Shown here one piece after another: positions 52,142-61,524 of a stretch of 64,000 bases of DNA. The DNA comes from Veronia pacifica. Its GTDB lineage: Bacteria; Pseudomonadota; Gammaproteobacteria; Enterobacterales; Vibrionaceae. A model generated the notes under the pieces. It searched no databases and was not told the DNA's origin. It was given only the letters and a program-made list of their open reading frames with translations. Made by a program: the position numbers and the translations under genes. Numbering within the stretch: position 1 is the stretch's first letter; every line of letters begins with the position of its first letter. The stretch covers positions 18,762 through 82,761 of the forward strand of contig NZ_LYBM01000022.1 of NCBI RefSeq assembly GCF_001707825.1. The letters run 5' to 3'.

Positions 52142-53446
52142 GTGAAAAAGACATTGAAGGCCAGTGATATACTGGCGCTAGGTTTTATGACCTTTGCTTT
52201 CTTCCTCGGTGCTGGCAACATCATATTTCCTCCTCAAGCCGGATTAATGGCTGGAGAACACACTCTTACTGCCATGCTCGGATTTTTGTTAACTGCCGTC
52301 GGTTTACCACTGATTGGTATCGTCGCGGTTGCGGTTGCCGGGGGCGGCTGGAACGGTCTTACCCGTGATCTGCCAAAATCAGTTGCTACCATGATGGCAG
52401 TACTGATATTTATCATCATTGGCCCTGCATTTGCAGCGCCCCGTGCCGGTTTAGTTGCTTATGAAATGGGCTTTAAACCTTTCCTTACAGCACCTGATCA
52501 GCTTGAACTCACTCTGTTCTCTATTGTCTTTTTCGCGATCGCTATGCTGTTTTCACTGTCTCAGGGCAAACTGATTGACACGATTGGTAAGTTCCTGACA
52601 CCTGCATTGTTCGCTGCACTGGCAATACTGGCTATCGCGGTCATGGTTTCACCACAGGGCGAGATTGTCGCAGCGCAAGGTGATTATGTCGACCAAGCAT
52701 TTACTAAAGGATTCCTTGAAGGTTATAACACCATGGATACCTTCGCGGCACTGATGTTTGGTATGTTGATTGTCGATGTCATCCGTAAAAAAGGTGTCGA
52801 GTCAGATGTTGATACGTGCAAGTACCTGATCATGGCAGGTGTTATCGCAGCAGCTGGACTGGCTTTTGTCTATATTTCACTGTTCTACCTTGGTGCAACG
52901 GCGTCGACAGTGGCAAACGGTGCAACGAACGGCGGTGAGATTCTGGCTAGCTATGTGCTTGCGCTGTTTGGTCCGGCGGGACAGGTTATTCTGTCTGTGA
53001 TCATCGTGCTGGCGTGTCTGACTACCGTTATTGGTCTGGTGTCAGCCTGTGCGGATTACTTCAGCTCGCTGACCCGTTTCAGCTACAAAGCATGGGTTGT
53101 CGTGATGTCGGTAACTTGTGCCGTGGTGGCAAATGTTGGTCTGACTCAGTTGATCTCAGTCTCTATTCCTGTGCTTTTCGCCTTGTACCCTGTCGCTATT
53201 GTTTTAATTGCAATGACACTGCTACGTCGCTTCATGCCTAATCCTGCACTGGCTTTTCGAACCGTATTGGGCGTATCTCTGGTCTTTGCCCTGATTGATG
53301 CCGCGAAAGTCGCGGGACTTGATATGTCAGCACTCAGCAGCCTGCCTTTGTTCGACTTTGGTATGGCTTGGTTGATTCCTACCACGCTGACGCTGGTGGC
53401 GATGAAGTTTGTCGGTCGTGTAGAAGCGAATACTGTTCACTCTTAA
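52142..53446 (+). CDS. brnQ: Branched-chain amino acid:cation symporter BrnQ
   Basis: LIV-II type carrier that imports leucine, isoleucine and valine with Na+ or H+. The 434-residue protein has about twelve hydrophobic helices and the BrnQ signature near the start, FAFFLGAGNIIFPPQAG (about 18-34), followed by GGWNGLTRDLPK and AAPRAGLVAYEMGF. The start is a GTG with AGG seven bases upstream. It has its own terminator, shared with the convergent fldB. Confidence 0.95.
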   Translation: MKKTLKASDILALGFMTFAFFLGAGNIIFPPQAGLMAGEHTLTAMLGFLLTAVGLPLIGIVAVAVAGGGWNGLTRDLPKSVATMMAVLIFIIIGPAFAAPRAGLVAYEMGFKPFLTAPDQLELTLFSIVFFAIAMLFSLSQGKLIDTIGKFLTPALFAALAILAIAVMVSPQGEIVAAQGDYVDQAFTKGFLEGYNTMDTFAALMFGMLIVDVIRKKGVESDVDTCKYLIMAGVIAAAGLAFVYISLFYLGATASTVANGATNGGEILASYVLALFGPAGQVILSVIIVLACLTTVIGLVSACADYFSSLTRFSYKAWVVVMSVTCAVVANVGLTQLISVSIPVLFALYPVAIVLIAMTLLRRFMPNPALAFRTVLGVSLVFALIDAAKVAGLDMSALSSLPLFDFGMAWLIPTTLTLVAMKFVGRVEANTVHS

Positions 53447-53464
53447 TTGACGCCGAGCTGAAAC

Positions 53465-53493
53465 AAAAAACCACGCATGCGGTGGTTTTTTTT
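53465..53493. terminator. Bidirectional terminator between brnQ and fldB
   Basis: AAAAAACCAC, loop GCATGCG, GTGGTTTTTT between convergent stops; it overlaps the last base or two of fldB. Confidence 0.87.
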
Positions 53494-54010
53494 ATAACAT
53501 TTCCTGATATTCCAGCATGACCTGTTCACACCAGGTCGCAATGCGCTCATCGCTGAGTTCGTACTGACTGTCCTCATCAAGTGCAAGACCCACAAAATGT
53601 TTCTTGTCTTCTGTCAGAGCCTTTGATGCTTCAAAGGTATACCCCTCGTTGGGCCAGTAGCCGATAAAATGCAGGCCGGTCGGCAATAATTGATCGTGCA
53701 GCATTCCCATTGCATCCAGATACCACTCGGCATAGCCTTCTTGGTCGCCAAGGCCAAACATCGCCGCAACTTTGCCTTCCAGCTTGAGCCCTTCTAACTG
53801 CTGCCATACAGCTTCCCAGTCTTCCTGAATTTCACCAAAGTCCCAGGTTGAGATACCCAGCATCAGCAGGTCATAGTCGTTCATCACATTGACCGGAGTA
53901 TCTTTGATGTTGTGAACATCAATCAGGTCATCGCCCAGAATGTCACGAATTTTTTCAGCAGCCATCTCGGTGTAACAAGTGGACGAGCCGTAAAACAGGC
54001 CTATTTTCAT
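53492..54010 (-). CDS. fldB: Flavodoxin FldB
   Basis: Small FMN electron carrier. The 172-residue protein has the phosphate-binding loop [18 protein letters not shown] (4-21), [19 protein letters not shown] (about 54-72) with a conserved aromatic at the FMN face, and the long-chain insertion [19 protein letters not shown] (about 85-103). Among flavodoxins the [13 protein letters not shown] and YWPNEGY pattern matches FldB rather than FldA. Two adjacent ATG codons exist (54013 and 54010); GGGA spacing favours the second. It is divergent from xerD, as in E. coli, with 144 bases between. Confidence 0.95.
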   Translation of the reverse strand: MKIGLFYGSSTCYTEMAAEKIRDILGDDLIDVHNIKDTPVNVMNDYDLLMLGISTWDFGEIQEDWEAVWQQLEGLKLEGKVAAMFGLGDQEGYAEWYLDAMGMLHDQLLPTGLHFIGYWPNEGYTFEASKALTEDKKHFVGLALDEDSQYELSDERIATWCEQVMLEYQEML

Positions 54011-54154
54011 CATGTTTCCCATTTTGTTCTGATGGGCAGATTTTACCCTCTCTATGGAACTTCGACCAGTGATTCCAATTTTGAGAGGCTTGCTTTTATT
54101 ATTCTTCACGGTAACGTGTCAATGACACAGTAAAGCGGGCTAAGTGAGTAAAAA

Positions 54155-55051
54155 ATGGAACAAAATATGGCACAGGTCGAGCAGTTTCTCGATGCCATGT
54201 GGATGGAGCGGGGCTTGTCTGAAAATACTCTTGCTTCGTACCGGAATGATTTGCTGAAACTCTGCCAGTGGCTTGAGACATCATCCATGTCTTTGACGGA
54301 AGTGGGTTCTGAAGCTCTACAAAACTATCAGTACTGGCTGTTCGATCAGGATTACAAGCAAACCAGCCGGGCCCGGATGTTGTCTGCGATACGCCGTCTT
54401 TTTCAGTATTTGTACCGCGAAAAACTGCGTGAGGATGACCCGACAGCCACGCTTATCAGCCCTAAATTGCCCAAAAGGCTGCCGAAGGATTTGTCTGAAC
54501 AACAGGTTGACGATTTACTGTCGGCCCCTAATGTTGAAGATCCCATTGAACTGCGCGATAAGGCGATGATGGAGCTCTTGTACGCGACAGGGCTTAGGGT
54601 GACAGAGTTGGTTAGCCTTACTACTGAGAATGTCAGCTTACGACAGGGCGTGGTGCGGGTGGTTGGTAAAGGCGGCAAAGAGCGGCTGGTACCAATGGGA
54701 GAGGCCGCGATTGATTGGCTTGAAGCTTATTTGGAAAAAAGTCGGTCATCTTTGGTGGGTGAGCAAACTACGGATGTATTTTTTCCGAGTCGTCGGGGCA
54801 GGCAAATGACCCGCCAGACATTCTGGCATCGCTTGAAGTTTTATGCCACTGTCGCGGGAATCGACCATGATCAGCTGTCTCCCCATGTGCTCCGCCATGC
54901 TTTTGCGACTCACCTATTGAACCATGGTGCTGATTTGCGAGTCGTACAAATGCTGTTGGGACACAGTGACCTGTCAACAACACAAATTTATACCCATGTT
55001 GCAACAGAAAGATTAAAACAGTTGCATCAGGAGCATCATCCTCGGGCATAA
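54155..55051 (+). CDS. xerD: Site-specific tyrosine recombinase XerD
   Basis: With XerC, XerD resolves chromosome dimers at dif under FtsK control. The 298-residue protein is exactly E. coli length, and the catalytic residues fall at the same numbers: Arg148 (TGLRVTEL), Lys172 (GKGGKERL), His244 and Arg247 (HVLRHAFATH), His270 (LLGHSDLS) and Tyr279 (TQIYTHV). The N-terminal SAM-like core-binding domain is residues 5-90. The ribosome site is weak for both the ATG at 54155 and one four codons later. It is followed by dsbC and recJ in the same order as E. coli. Confidence 0.97.
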   Translation: MEQNMAQVEQFLDAMWMERGLSENTLASYRNDLLKLCQWLETSSMSLTEVGSEALQNYQYWLFDQDYKQTSRARMLSAIRRLFQYLYREKLREDDPTATLISPKLPKRLPKDLSEQQVDDLLSAPNVEDPIELRDKAMMELLYATGLRVTELVSLTTENVSLRQGVVRVVGKGGKERLVPMGEAAIDWLEAYLEKSRSSLVGEQTTDVFFPSRRGRQMTRQTFWHRLKFYATVAGIDHDQLSPHVLRHAFATHLLNHGADLRVVQMLLGHSDLSTTQIYTHVATERLKQLHQEHHPRA

Positions 55052-55163
55052 TAGCGAGGTTTTTGCACCAAAAGGCCAGTGTGTCTTTGAGACTGGTGGG
55101 GTATTAGAAGACTGAGTTGCAGGCTGCTCCGGGCTCAGGTTTAACTTGGATTACAGGAAAATG

Positions 55164-55898
55164 ATGATAAAACGATTAATCACTGCTGCGCTGATTGCTG
55201 CAGCGACACTGGCGTCAGTGGCTAATGCTGACGAAACCGGCCCAAATGAGCAGGCAATTAAGAAGGTACTTGAACGATATCGTTTGAATGTCGAGAGCAT
55301 TGAATCAAGTCCGCTTAAAGGCTTATATGAAGTTGTCACTCAGGATGGTGTGCTTTACGCCAACCAAGACGGCTCGTATTTTATCTACGGCAGCATGATT
55401 CACACCACGGATACAGATTCAATCAATCTGACTGAACAAGCCAAAGCCAAGAGAAATAAGGCGATTTTTGCCAAAGCGAACGTTGATAAAGAAATGATCG
55501 TTTACCCGGCAAAAAATGAGAAATACGTGGTGACTGTCTTCACTGACACCAGTTGCGGTTACTGTGCCAAGCTTCATAGCCAGATGAAAGAGTACAATGA
55601 CCTTGGGATCACCATTCGTTATCTTGCTTACCCCCGCTCTGGCCCACAGGCACCTAACTTCCCTCAGATGAGTGCTATTTGGTGCGAGAAAGATCGCTCT
55701 GACGCAATGGATAAGGCCAAGCGTCACCAGTTCAACAAAACCAGCAATCAGTGTGATGATCTCGTCAAGCGTCATTTGGCTCTGGGTGGTGCTGTAGGTG
55801 TGACGGGTACGCCGGCACTTCTTCTTGAAGATGGCACCCTGATGTCAGGTTATTTGCCACCAAGGCAGCTACTGCAAGCGCTGGAAAGCCACAGCTGA
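55164..55898 (+). CDS. dsbC: Thiol:disulfide interchange protein DsbC
   Basis: Periplasmic disulfide isomerase, kept reduced by DsbD. The 244-residue precursor has a signal peptide (about MIKRLITAALIAAATLASVA, cut before DETGPNEQ), an N-terminal dimerisation domain (about 25-85), and a thioredoxin-like domain with the CGYC active site in DTSCGYCAKLHSQM (about 121-134), a second cysteine pair (SAIWCEKD and NQCDDL) and the cis-Pro in VTGTPALLLEDG. Two neighbouring ATG codons exist; AGGA spacing favours 55164. Gene order xerD-dsbC-recJ is the enterobacterial one. Confidence 0.96.
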   Translation: MIKRLITAALIAAATLASVANADETGPNEQAIKKVLERYRLNVESIESSPLKGLYEVVTQDGVLYANQDGSYFIYGSMIHTTDTDSINLTEQAKAKRNKAIFAKANVDKEMIVYPAKNEKYVVTVFTDTSCGYCAKLHSQMKEYNDLGITIRYLAYPRSGPQAPNFPQMSAIWCEKDRSDAMDKAKRHQFNKTSNQCDDLVKRHLALGGAVGVTGTPALLLEDGTLMSGYLPPRQLLQALESHS

Positions 55899-56090
55899 TA
55901 ACCATGATTGAAAGCCAGCTCATTGCTGCTTTTAACGTCATCCATACTATCTTTCGTTATCGTTTTTTCGTACTGACCTTGTATGAGAAACGCGTCAGCA
56001 AAATACGGTCATGATGATTGTGCTTTATCACGCTGCGCGGCAGAATAACTTGTAATACTTTCTTACTACCTCCCTTCCCGGCCAAAGACC

Positions 56091-57818
56091 ATGATTGAAA
56101 TTAAACGCCGCAAAGCGGCAGAGAATGCCTCTTTTCCTGACACTATTCCCAGTATTTTGCAGCGTATTTACGCTAATCGCGGCGTAACCAGTGATGCAGA
56201 TCTTGAGCGGGGTGCCCGAGGCTTGCTGAACTTCCAACAGCTTTTCGGGATTGAAAATGCGGTGTCACTGCTTGCGAATGCGATGGAGAAGGGGCAGAGA
56301 ATCATTATTGTCGGCGATTTCGATGCCGATGGTGCAACCAGCTCGGCGTTGTCTGTCACAGCCCTGCGTATGCTTGGCTGCAGTAATGTAGATTATCTGG
56401 TACCAAACCGTTTTGAGGACGGTTATGGTCTGAGCCCTGATGTAGTTGATCAGGCAGCCGCTAAAGGCGCTGAAATGATCATGACTGTGGACAATGGTGT
56501 GTCGTCTATTGATGGCGTAGCGGCCGCGAAGGCATTGGGCATGAGGGTATTGGTGACAGACCATCACTTACCCGGGGATTTACTTCCCAATGCGGATGCC
56601 ATAGTCAATCCAAACCTCAACGAATGCGGTTTCCCGTCAAAATCGTTGGCAGGTGTCGGCGTGGCTTTTTATCTGATGCTTGCCCTGCGAGCCCATTTAC
56701 GAGAGACAGGATGGTTTGCCCGTCAGGCACTGAATGAGCCAAATCTGGCTGAATTACTGGATCTGGTTGCACTAGGTACCGTCGCGGATGTGGTAGCACT
56801 TGACCGTAATAACCGGATCCTTGTCCATCAAGGGCTGATGAGGATCAGAGCGGGTAAATGTCGGCCGGGGATTCAGGCTTTGATTGAGGTGGCAAACCGT
56901 AATGCATCCACTTTGGTTGCCAGTGATTTCGGATTTGCTCTTGGGCCGAGAATTAATGCGGCTGGGCGACTTGATGATATGTCTTTCGGTGTCGAGCTTT
57001 TGTTGTGTCAGCATTTGCCTGCCGCTAGGCAGATGGCATCTGAACTGGATGCACTCAACCAGACCCGCAAAGAAATTGAGCAAGGGATGAAAGAGGAAGC
57101 GATCGCAATTTGTGAACGCCTGCAGTTTGGTGAGGGAAATGCACTACCTTATGGTCTCGCGCTTTTCCAGCGTGAGTGGCATCAGGGAGTAATAGGGATT
57201 CTAGCCTCTCGGATCAAAGATAAATTTCACCGCCCCGTCATTGCATTTGCTGATGGTGGGGAAGGGACTATTAAGGGTTCTGCTCGCTCAATTCCTGGTT
57301 TACATATGCGTGACACCCTGGATTTGATTGATACTCAGAATCCCGGCTTAATCAAGAAATTCGGTGGTCATGCTATGGCAGCGGGCCTCACCATTGATGA
57401 AAACGACTTCAGACGTTTCTGTCAGCTGTTTGATGATGCAGTGAAAAATGAGCTTGATGAAGATGCTCTCAAGGGTATTTTGCTGTCTGATGGTGAGTTG
57501 ATGGCGACTGAACTGAATCTGGATATGGCAGAGGTATTGCGAGCAGGGGGCCCTTGGGGACAAGGATTTGCTGAGCCGTTATTTGATGGCAAATTCAAAG
57601 TGCTCAATCAAAGACTGGTTGGCGGGAAACACCTTAAGCTAATGGTTGAGCCCGCGCTGGGCGGTCAAATGGTCGATGCTATCGCATTTAATATTGATGT
57701 AGGACGCTGGCCTGACCCATCGGTCAAAATGGTAGAGTTGGCTTATCGTCTTGATGTCAACGAGTTCCGAGGTAACCGTTCACTCCAGTTAATGGTGGAG
57801 CATCTCTCAGCTGTTTAG
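56091..57818 (+). CDS. recJ: Single-stranded-DNA-specific 5'-3' exonuclease RecJ
   Basis: RecJ degrades single-stranded DNA 5' to 3' in RecFOR recombination, mismatch and base-excision repair. The 575-residue protein has the DHH motifs: VGDFDADGATSSAL (about 76-89), VDNGVS (about 131), DHHLPGD (about 158-164), LGTVADVV (about 228), and the DHHA1 glycine motif GGHAMAAG (about 424). The OB domain follows to the C-terminus. The ATG at 56091 lacks a clear ribosome site, and the 190 bases after dsbC contain no gene. A terminator follows. Confidence 0.97.
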   Translation: MIEIKRRKAAENASFPDTIPSILQRIYANRGVTSDADLERGARGLLNFQQLFGIENAVSLLANAMEKGQRIIIVGDFDADGATSSALSVTALRMLGCSNVDYLVPNRFEDGYGLSPDVVDQAAAKGAEMIMTVDNGVSSIDGVAAAKALGMRVLVTDHHLPGDLLPNADAIVNPNLNECGFPSKSLAGVGVAFYLMLALRAHLRETGWFARQALNEPNLAELLDLVALGTVADVVALDRNNRILVHQGLMRIRAGKCRPGIQALIEVANRNASTLVASDFGFALGPRINAAGRLDDMSFGVELLLCQHLPAARQMASELDALNQTRKEIEQGMKEEAIAICERLQFGEGNALPYGLALFQREWHQGVIGILASRIKDKFHRPVIAFADGGEGTIKGSARSIPGLHMRDTLDLIDTQNPGLIKKFGGHAMAAGLTIDENDFRRFCQLFDDAVKNELDEDALKGILLSDGELMATELNLDMAEVLRAGGPWGQGFAEPLFDGKFKVLNQRLVGGKHLKLMVEPALGGQMVDAIAFNIDVGRWPDPSVKMVELAYRLDVNEFRGNRSLQLMVEHLSAV

Positions 57819-57840
57819 CCAAGACCATTCATATTTCTTC

Positions 57841-57868
57841 AAACGCGCTGATATTCCGGCGCGTTTGT
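57841..57868 (+). terminator. Terminator after recJ
   Basis: AAACGCGC and GCGCGTTT around a ten-base loop; short T tail. Confidence 0.75.
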
Positions 57869-58047
57869 ATATGACTTTTCTACTCGCATAATCGCCCTCG
57901 ATTTCTACCTATCGCCCTTTTGAACGGCGCTGGTGAAAAAAAAGCCTTTGAACGGCATCACACTCTGTTTATTGTCCACACAATTCGTTAAAATTCACAG
58001 TTTGTACCGTTTCAGGTATCCATTTCATTCTGATTTAGAAAGTGACC

Positions 58048-59146
58048 ATGTTTGAAATCAATCCGATAAAAAACCGTCTGACGGACATTGCCGAGCGCAC
58101 TGATGTCCTTCGGGGGTATCTTTGACTATGACGCCAAAAAAGAGCGTCTTGAAGAAGTAAACGCAGAACTTGAACAGCCAGATGTCTGGAGTGAGCCAGA
58201 GCGAGCACAGGCTCTTGGAAAAGAGCGTGCGGCCTTGGAAGCTGTTGTTGAGACTATCGACCAGTTAGATCAGGGTGGAGAATACGTATCTGAGCTATTG
58301 GAACTCGCGGTAGAGGAAGGCGATCAGGATACCTTCGATGAAATCGAACCTGAACTTGCTGATCTCGAAGTCAAGCTTGAAAAGCTGGAGTTCCGCCGTA
58401 TGTTCGCTGGCGACCATGATCCCTCAGATTGCTACATAGACCTGCAAGCAGGATCAGGTGGTACTGAGGCTCAGGACTGGACTTCGATGATGCTGCGCAT
58501 GTATCTGCGCTGGTCTGATGCCAAAGGCTTCAAGAGCGAAGTGATTGAAGTGTCTGAAGGTGATGTTGCCGGGCTTAAATCTGCTACTGTTCGTATCAGC
58601 GGTGAGTATGCCTACGGTTGGTTGCGTACAGAGACTGGCGTTCATCGTCTGGTTCGTAAGTCACCTTTCGATTCTGGCGGCCGTCGTCATACTTCCTTTG
58701 CGTCAGCCTTCATCTACCCGGAAGTAGATGAAAATATCGATATTGATATCAATCCGTCTGATTTGCGTATCGACGTTTACCGAGCGTCCGGCGCTGGTGG
58801 TCAGCACGTAAACACCACGGAATCTGCGGTACGTATTACCCACGTGCCGACGAACACTGTAGTGCAGTGTCAGAATGACCGCAGTCAGCATAAGAACAAA
58901 GATCAGGCGATGAAGCAGTTGCGCGCAAAACTGTTTGAGCTGGAACTTCAAAAACAGAATGCTGAAAAGCAAGCAAATGAAGATGCCAAGTCTGATATCG
59001 GCTGGGGAAGCCAGATACGTTCTTATGTCCTTGATGACTCAAGAATTAAAGATCTACGTACCGGGGTTGAAAACCGTAACACCCAAGCTGTGTTAGACGG
59101 TGACCTCGACCGATTCATTGAAGCCAGCCTGAAGTCTGGTTTGTAA
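58048..59146 (+). CDS. prfB: Peptide chain release factor 2 (programmed +1 frameshift)
   Basis: RF2 terminates translation at UGA and UAA. The gene is two frames joined by the classical RF2 autoregulatory shift: 25 codons from ATG 58048 end at in-frame TGA 58123-58125, and a +1 slip on CTT-TGA-C resumes at 58124 and runs to 59146, giving 365 residues. The slip site is CGGGGGTATCTTTGAC, with an internal Shine-Dalgarno-like GGGGG. Protein motifs: SPF anticodon-like tripeptide (KSPFDSGG) and the catalytic GGQ (GAGGQHVN). Low RF2 promotes the shift; high RF2 ends at TGA. This is not a pseudogene. lysS follows 26 bases after the stop, as in E. coli. Confidence 0.98.
58111..58126 (+). promoter_or_regulatory. 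prfB programmed frameshift site
   Basis: CGGGGGTATCTTTGAC: internal Shine-Dalgarno-like G run, slippery CTT-T, UGA stop and following C. The canonical site has A before the G run; here it is C. Confidence 0.95.
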
Positions 59147-59172
59147 AACCCACGTTTATTTTAAGGTTCATT

Positions 59173-60681
59173 ATGACTGACCAGTTACAAGACGAAAACA
59201 AGCTGATTGCGGAGCGTCGTGCAAAACTGAACCATATTCGCCAGCACTGCAAAGCGAACGGCCATCCGAATGACTTTCGTCGTGAACATAAAGCAGCTGA
59301 CCTGCAGGCTGAATTTGGCGAGAAAACCAAAGAAGAGCTGGCAGAACTTAACCATGAGGTAAGTGTTGCTGGCCGTATCATGGCTAAGCGTGGTCCATTC
59401 CTGGTACTGCAAGATGTGACTGGACGTATCCAGTCGTATGCAGCAAAAGACGTTCAGAAAGCGCTGAAAGAGCAATATCAAGGTCTTGATATTGGCGACA
59501 TCATCGGCGTGAAAGGTGCTCTGCACAAATCAGGTAAAGGCGACCTTTACGTGAATATGGAAACGTTCCAGTTGTTGACTAAAGCACTGCGCCCGTTACC
59601 AGAAAAATTCCATGGTCTGGCTGATCAGGAGCAGCGTTACCGTCAGCGTTATGTTGACTTGATTGTGAACGATGATTCACGTAATGCCTTTATTGTTCGC
59701 TCCAAAGTGGTACAGGCGATCCGTAGCTTCATGACCGAAAAAGGGTTTATGGAAGTAGAAACGCCGATGATGCAAACCATTCCTGGTGGTGCATCAGCGC
59801 GTCCGTTCATCACTCACCACAACGCGCTGGACATTGATATGTACTTGCGTATTGCACCAGAGCTTTATCTTAAGCGTCTGGTTGTAGGTGGTTTTGAGCG
59901 TGTATTCGAAATTAACCGAAACTTCCGTAACGAAGGTCTGTCTACCCGTCATAACCCTGAATTCACCATGATGGAATTCTATATGGCGTATGCTGATTAC
60001 CGCGATCTGATGGATCTGACTGAAGAAATGCTGAGCAGCGTTTCTCAGCAGGTGCTGGGTGCATCGGTCATGCCATACGGTGACGAGCAGGTTGACTTTG
60101 GCGGTCCTTATCCGCGCCTCAGCATGTTAGATGCAATAAAAGAGTACAACCCAGGTAACGACAAGATTCAGGCGCTGACTTATGACAGTGTGCAGGATCG
60201 TGAGTTGATGGCGGGTATTGCTGAAGAGCTGGGTATTTATGTCGAGAAATTCTGGAACTGCGGTCAGTTGCTGGAAGAGATCTTTGGCGAAACGGCAGAA
60301 CCAAAGCTGATCCAGCCGACGTTTATTACCGAATACCCAGCGGACATTTCGCCTCTGGCTCGTCGTAATGACGACAACCCTTTCATTACTGACCGATTTG
60401 AGTTCTTCGTCGGTGGTCGTGAAGTGGCTAATGGTTTCTCTGAGCTCAATGATGCAGAAGATCAGGACAACCGTTTTAAAGCACAGGTGAATGCCAAAGA
60501 TGCGGGCGATGACGAAGCGATGTTCTACGATGCGGATTATATCCGTGCACTGGAGCATGGTTTGCCACCAACGGCGGGTCAGGGCATTGGTATCGACCGT
60601 CTGGTCATGCTATTCACTAATACCCAGACTATCCGTGACGTAATTTTGTTCCCAGCGATGCGTCCACAGAATAATGGCTGA
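59173..60681 (+). CDS. lysS: Lysyl-tRNA synthetase, class II
   Basis: Charges tRNA-Lys. The 502-residue protein has the N-terminal OB anticodon-binding domain (about 55-150) and the class II core with motif 1 (around [16 protein letters not shown], about 182-197), motif 2 ([20 protein letters not shown], about 255-274) and motif 3 ([13 protein letters not shown], about 470-482). It is directly downstream of prfB, with AAGGTTC before the ATG, so the two are probably co-transcribed. A strong terminator follows. Confidence 0.98.
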   Translation: MTDQLQDENKLIAERRAKLNHIRQHCKANGHPNDFRREHKAADLQAEFGEKTKEELAELNHEVSVAGRIMAKRGPFLVLQDVTGRIQSYAAKDVQKALKEQYQGLDIGDIIGVKGALHKSGKGDLYVNMETFQLLTKALRPLPEKFHGLADQEQRYRQRYVDLIVNDDSRNAFIVRSKVVQAIRSFMTEKGFMEVETPMMQTIPGGASARPFITHHNALDIDMYLRIAPELYLKRLVVGGFERVFEINRNFRNEGLSTRHNPEFTMMEFYMAYADYRDLMDLTEEMLSSVSQQVLGASVMPYGDEQVDFGGPYPRLSMLDAIKEYNPGNDKIQALTYDSVQDRELMAGIAEELGIYVEKFWNCGQLLEEIFGETAEPKLIQPTFITEYPADISPLARRNDDNPFITDRFEFFVGGREVANGFSELNDAEDQDNRFKAQVNAKDAGDDEAMFYDADYIRALEHGLPPTAGQGIGIDRLVMLFTNTQTIRDVILFPAMRPQNNG

Positions 60682-60698
60682 TTAGTCAATAATTTGTA

Positions 60699-60732
60699 GA
60701 AAAAAAGCACTGGTTATCCAGTGCTTTTTTTA
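60699..60732 (+). terminator. Terminator after lysS
   Basis: AAAAAAGCACTGG, loop TTAT, CCAGTGCTTTTTT. Confidence 0.94.
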
Positions 60733-61434
60733 TTTTCTTACATTATTTGAAATAACAAAATCGTCAAAAAATCTTAATCCTTATCACTGCTTTATGCATT
60801 TGGTTTATACGAAGGATAAATATTCCCTCGCTAGCCAAGTGTGACCATTATCGAAATATAGATTATTTCCCTCTCAGCCTAATTTACGACTGTCAGCATA
60901 TTTTTATGTCTAACTAACTAAATTAATTGAGGAATATATTTGCGTGTCTAAACTGATACAAATTGCATGGATTATATTATCACTTGAAAAAGATATTAAT
61001 ATTTGATTTTAATAGTATTCTGAATGGAATGGCATCTGTCTGACTTCAGTTGGTTTAAAAATCACCTGAACACCTGTCTCAGCTTAAACATGGATGGGCG
61101 CTGACAGAGACTTCCTCGCCTTAATGCTGAATCAAGTGATTCGTTTCAAACATATATGTCTTGTTAAGAAATCACTGAAACCTTTAATAACTTTACTCTG
61201 GTCTACTATTTAATAACTAATGTTAAAAATTTTCCTACTATCTCGATATTAGAATAGCCACATGAAATGGTTAATTTGTTTGACAATATAATTATTCTAA
61301 TAAGAGGCAAGTAATTGAAAATTATTGGTCTTTACCGAAGTTATTATTTAAGTGCTAATTGTTATACGTTATTTTTCTGTGTTGTTTTCTGGTCGAAATA
61401 GACACTTAATTAAGTTTTGTTTCAACTATGAGAC

Positions 61435-61461
61435 GAGACAGCTGTCGCTGATAAGTATAAT
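61435..61461 (+). promoter_or_regulatory. Possible vpsR promoter with palindromic site
   Basis: A perfect TATAAT at 61456-61461 with a weak GAGACA -35 at 61435-61440 (15-base spacing), overlapped by the palindrome GACAGCTGTC. A start near 61468 would give a leader of about 57 bases. A poor -35 overlapped by a palindrome suggests an activator or repressor site. Confidence 0.4.
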
Positions 61462-61524
61462 GATACTCAACAATTAAACAGCGCACTTAACGGAATAATA
61501 TAAGGTAAAAAGGGTCAGACTGTT

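Larger units (their letters stand above)
60682..61524. other. Long AT-rich region between lysS and vpsR
   Basis: About 840 bases. After the lysS terminator there is no convincing gene on either strand. Near the vpsR end are a perfect 10-bp palindrome (GACAGCTGTC, 61437-61446), a TATAAT box and a small inverted repeat (AGTAT/ATACT, 61455-61468). The length suggests a large regulatory region or an undetected small RNA. Confidence 0.6.

Noticed and set aside
58048..58125. prfB apparently broken by an early TGA
   Set aside because: The TGA is part of the conserved RF2 programmed frameshift; the downstream frame is complete.
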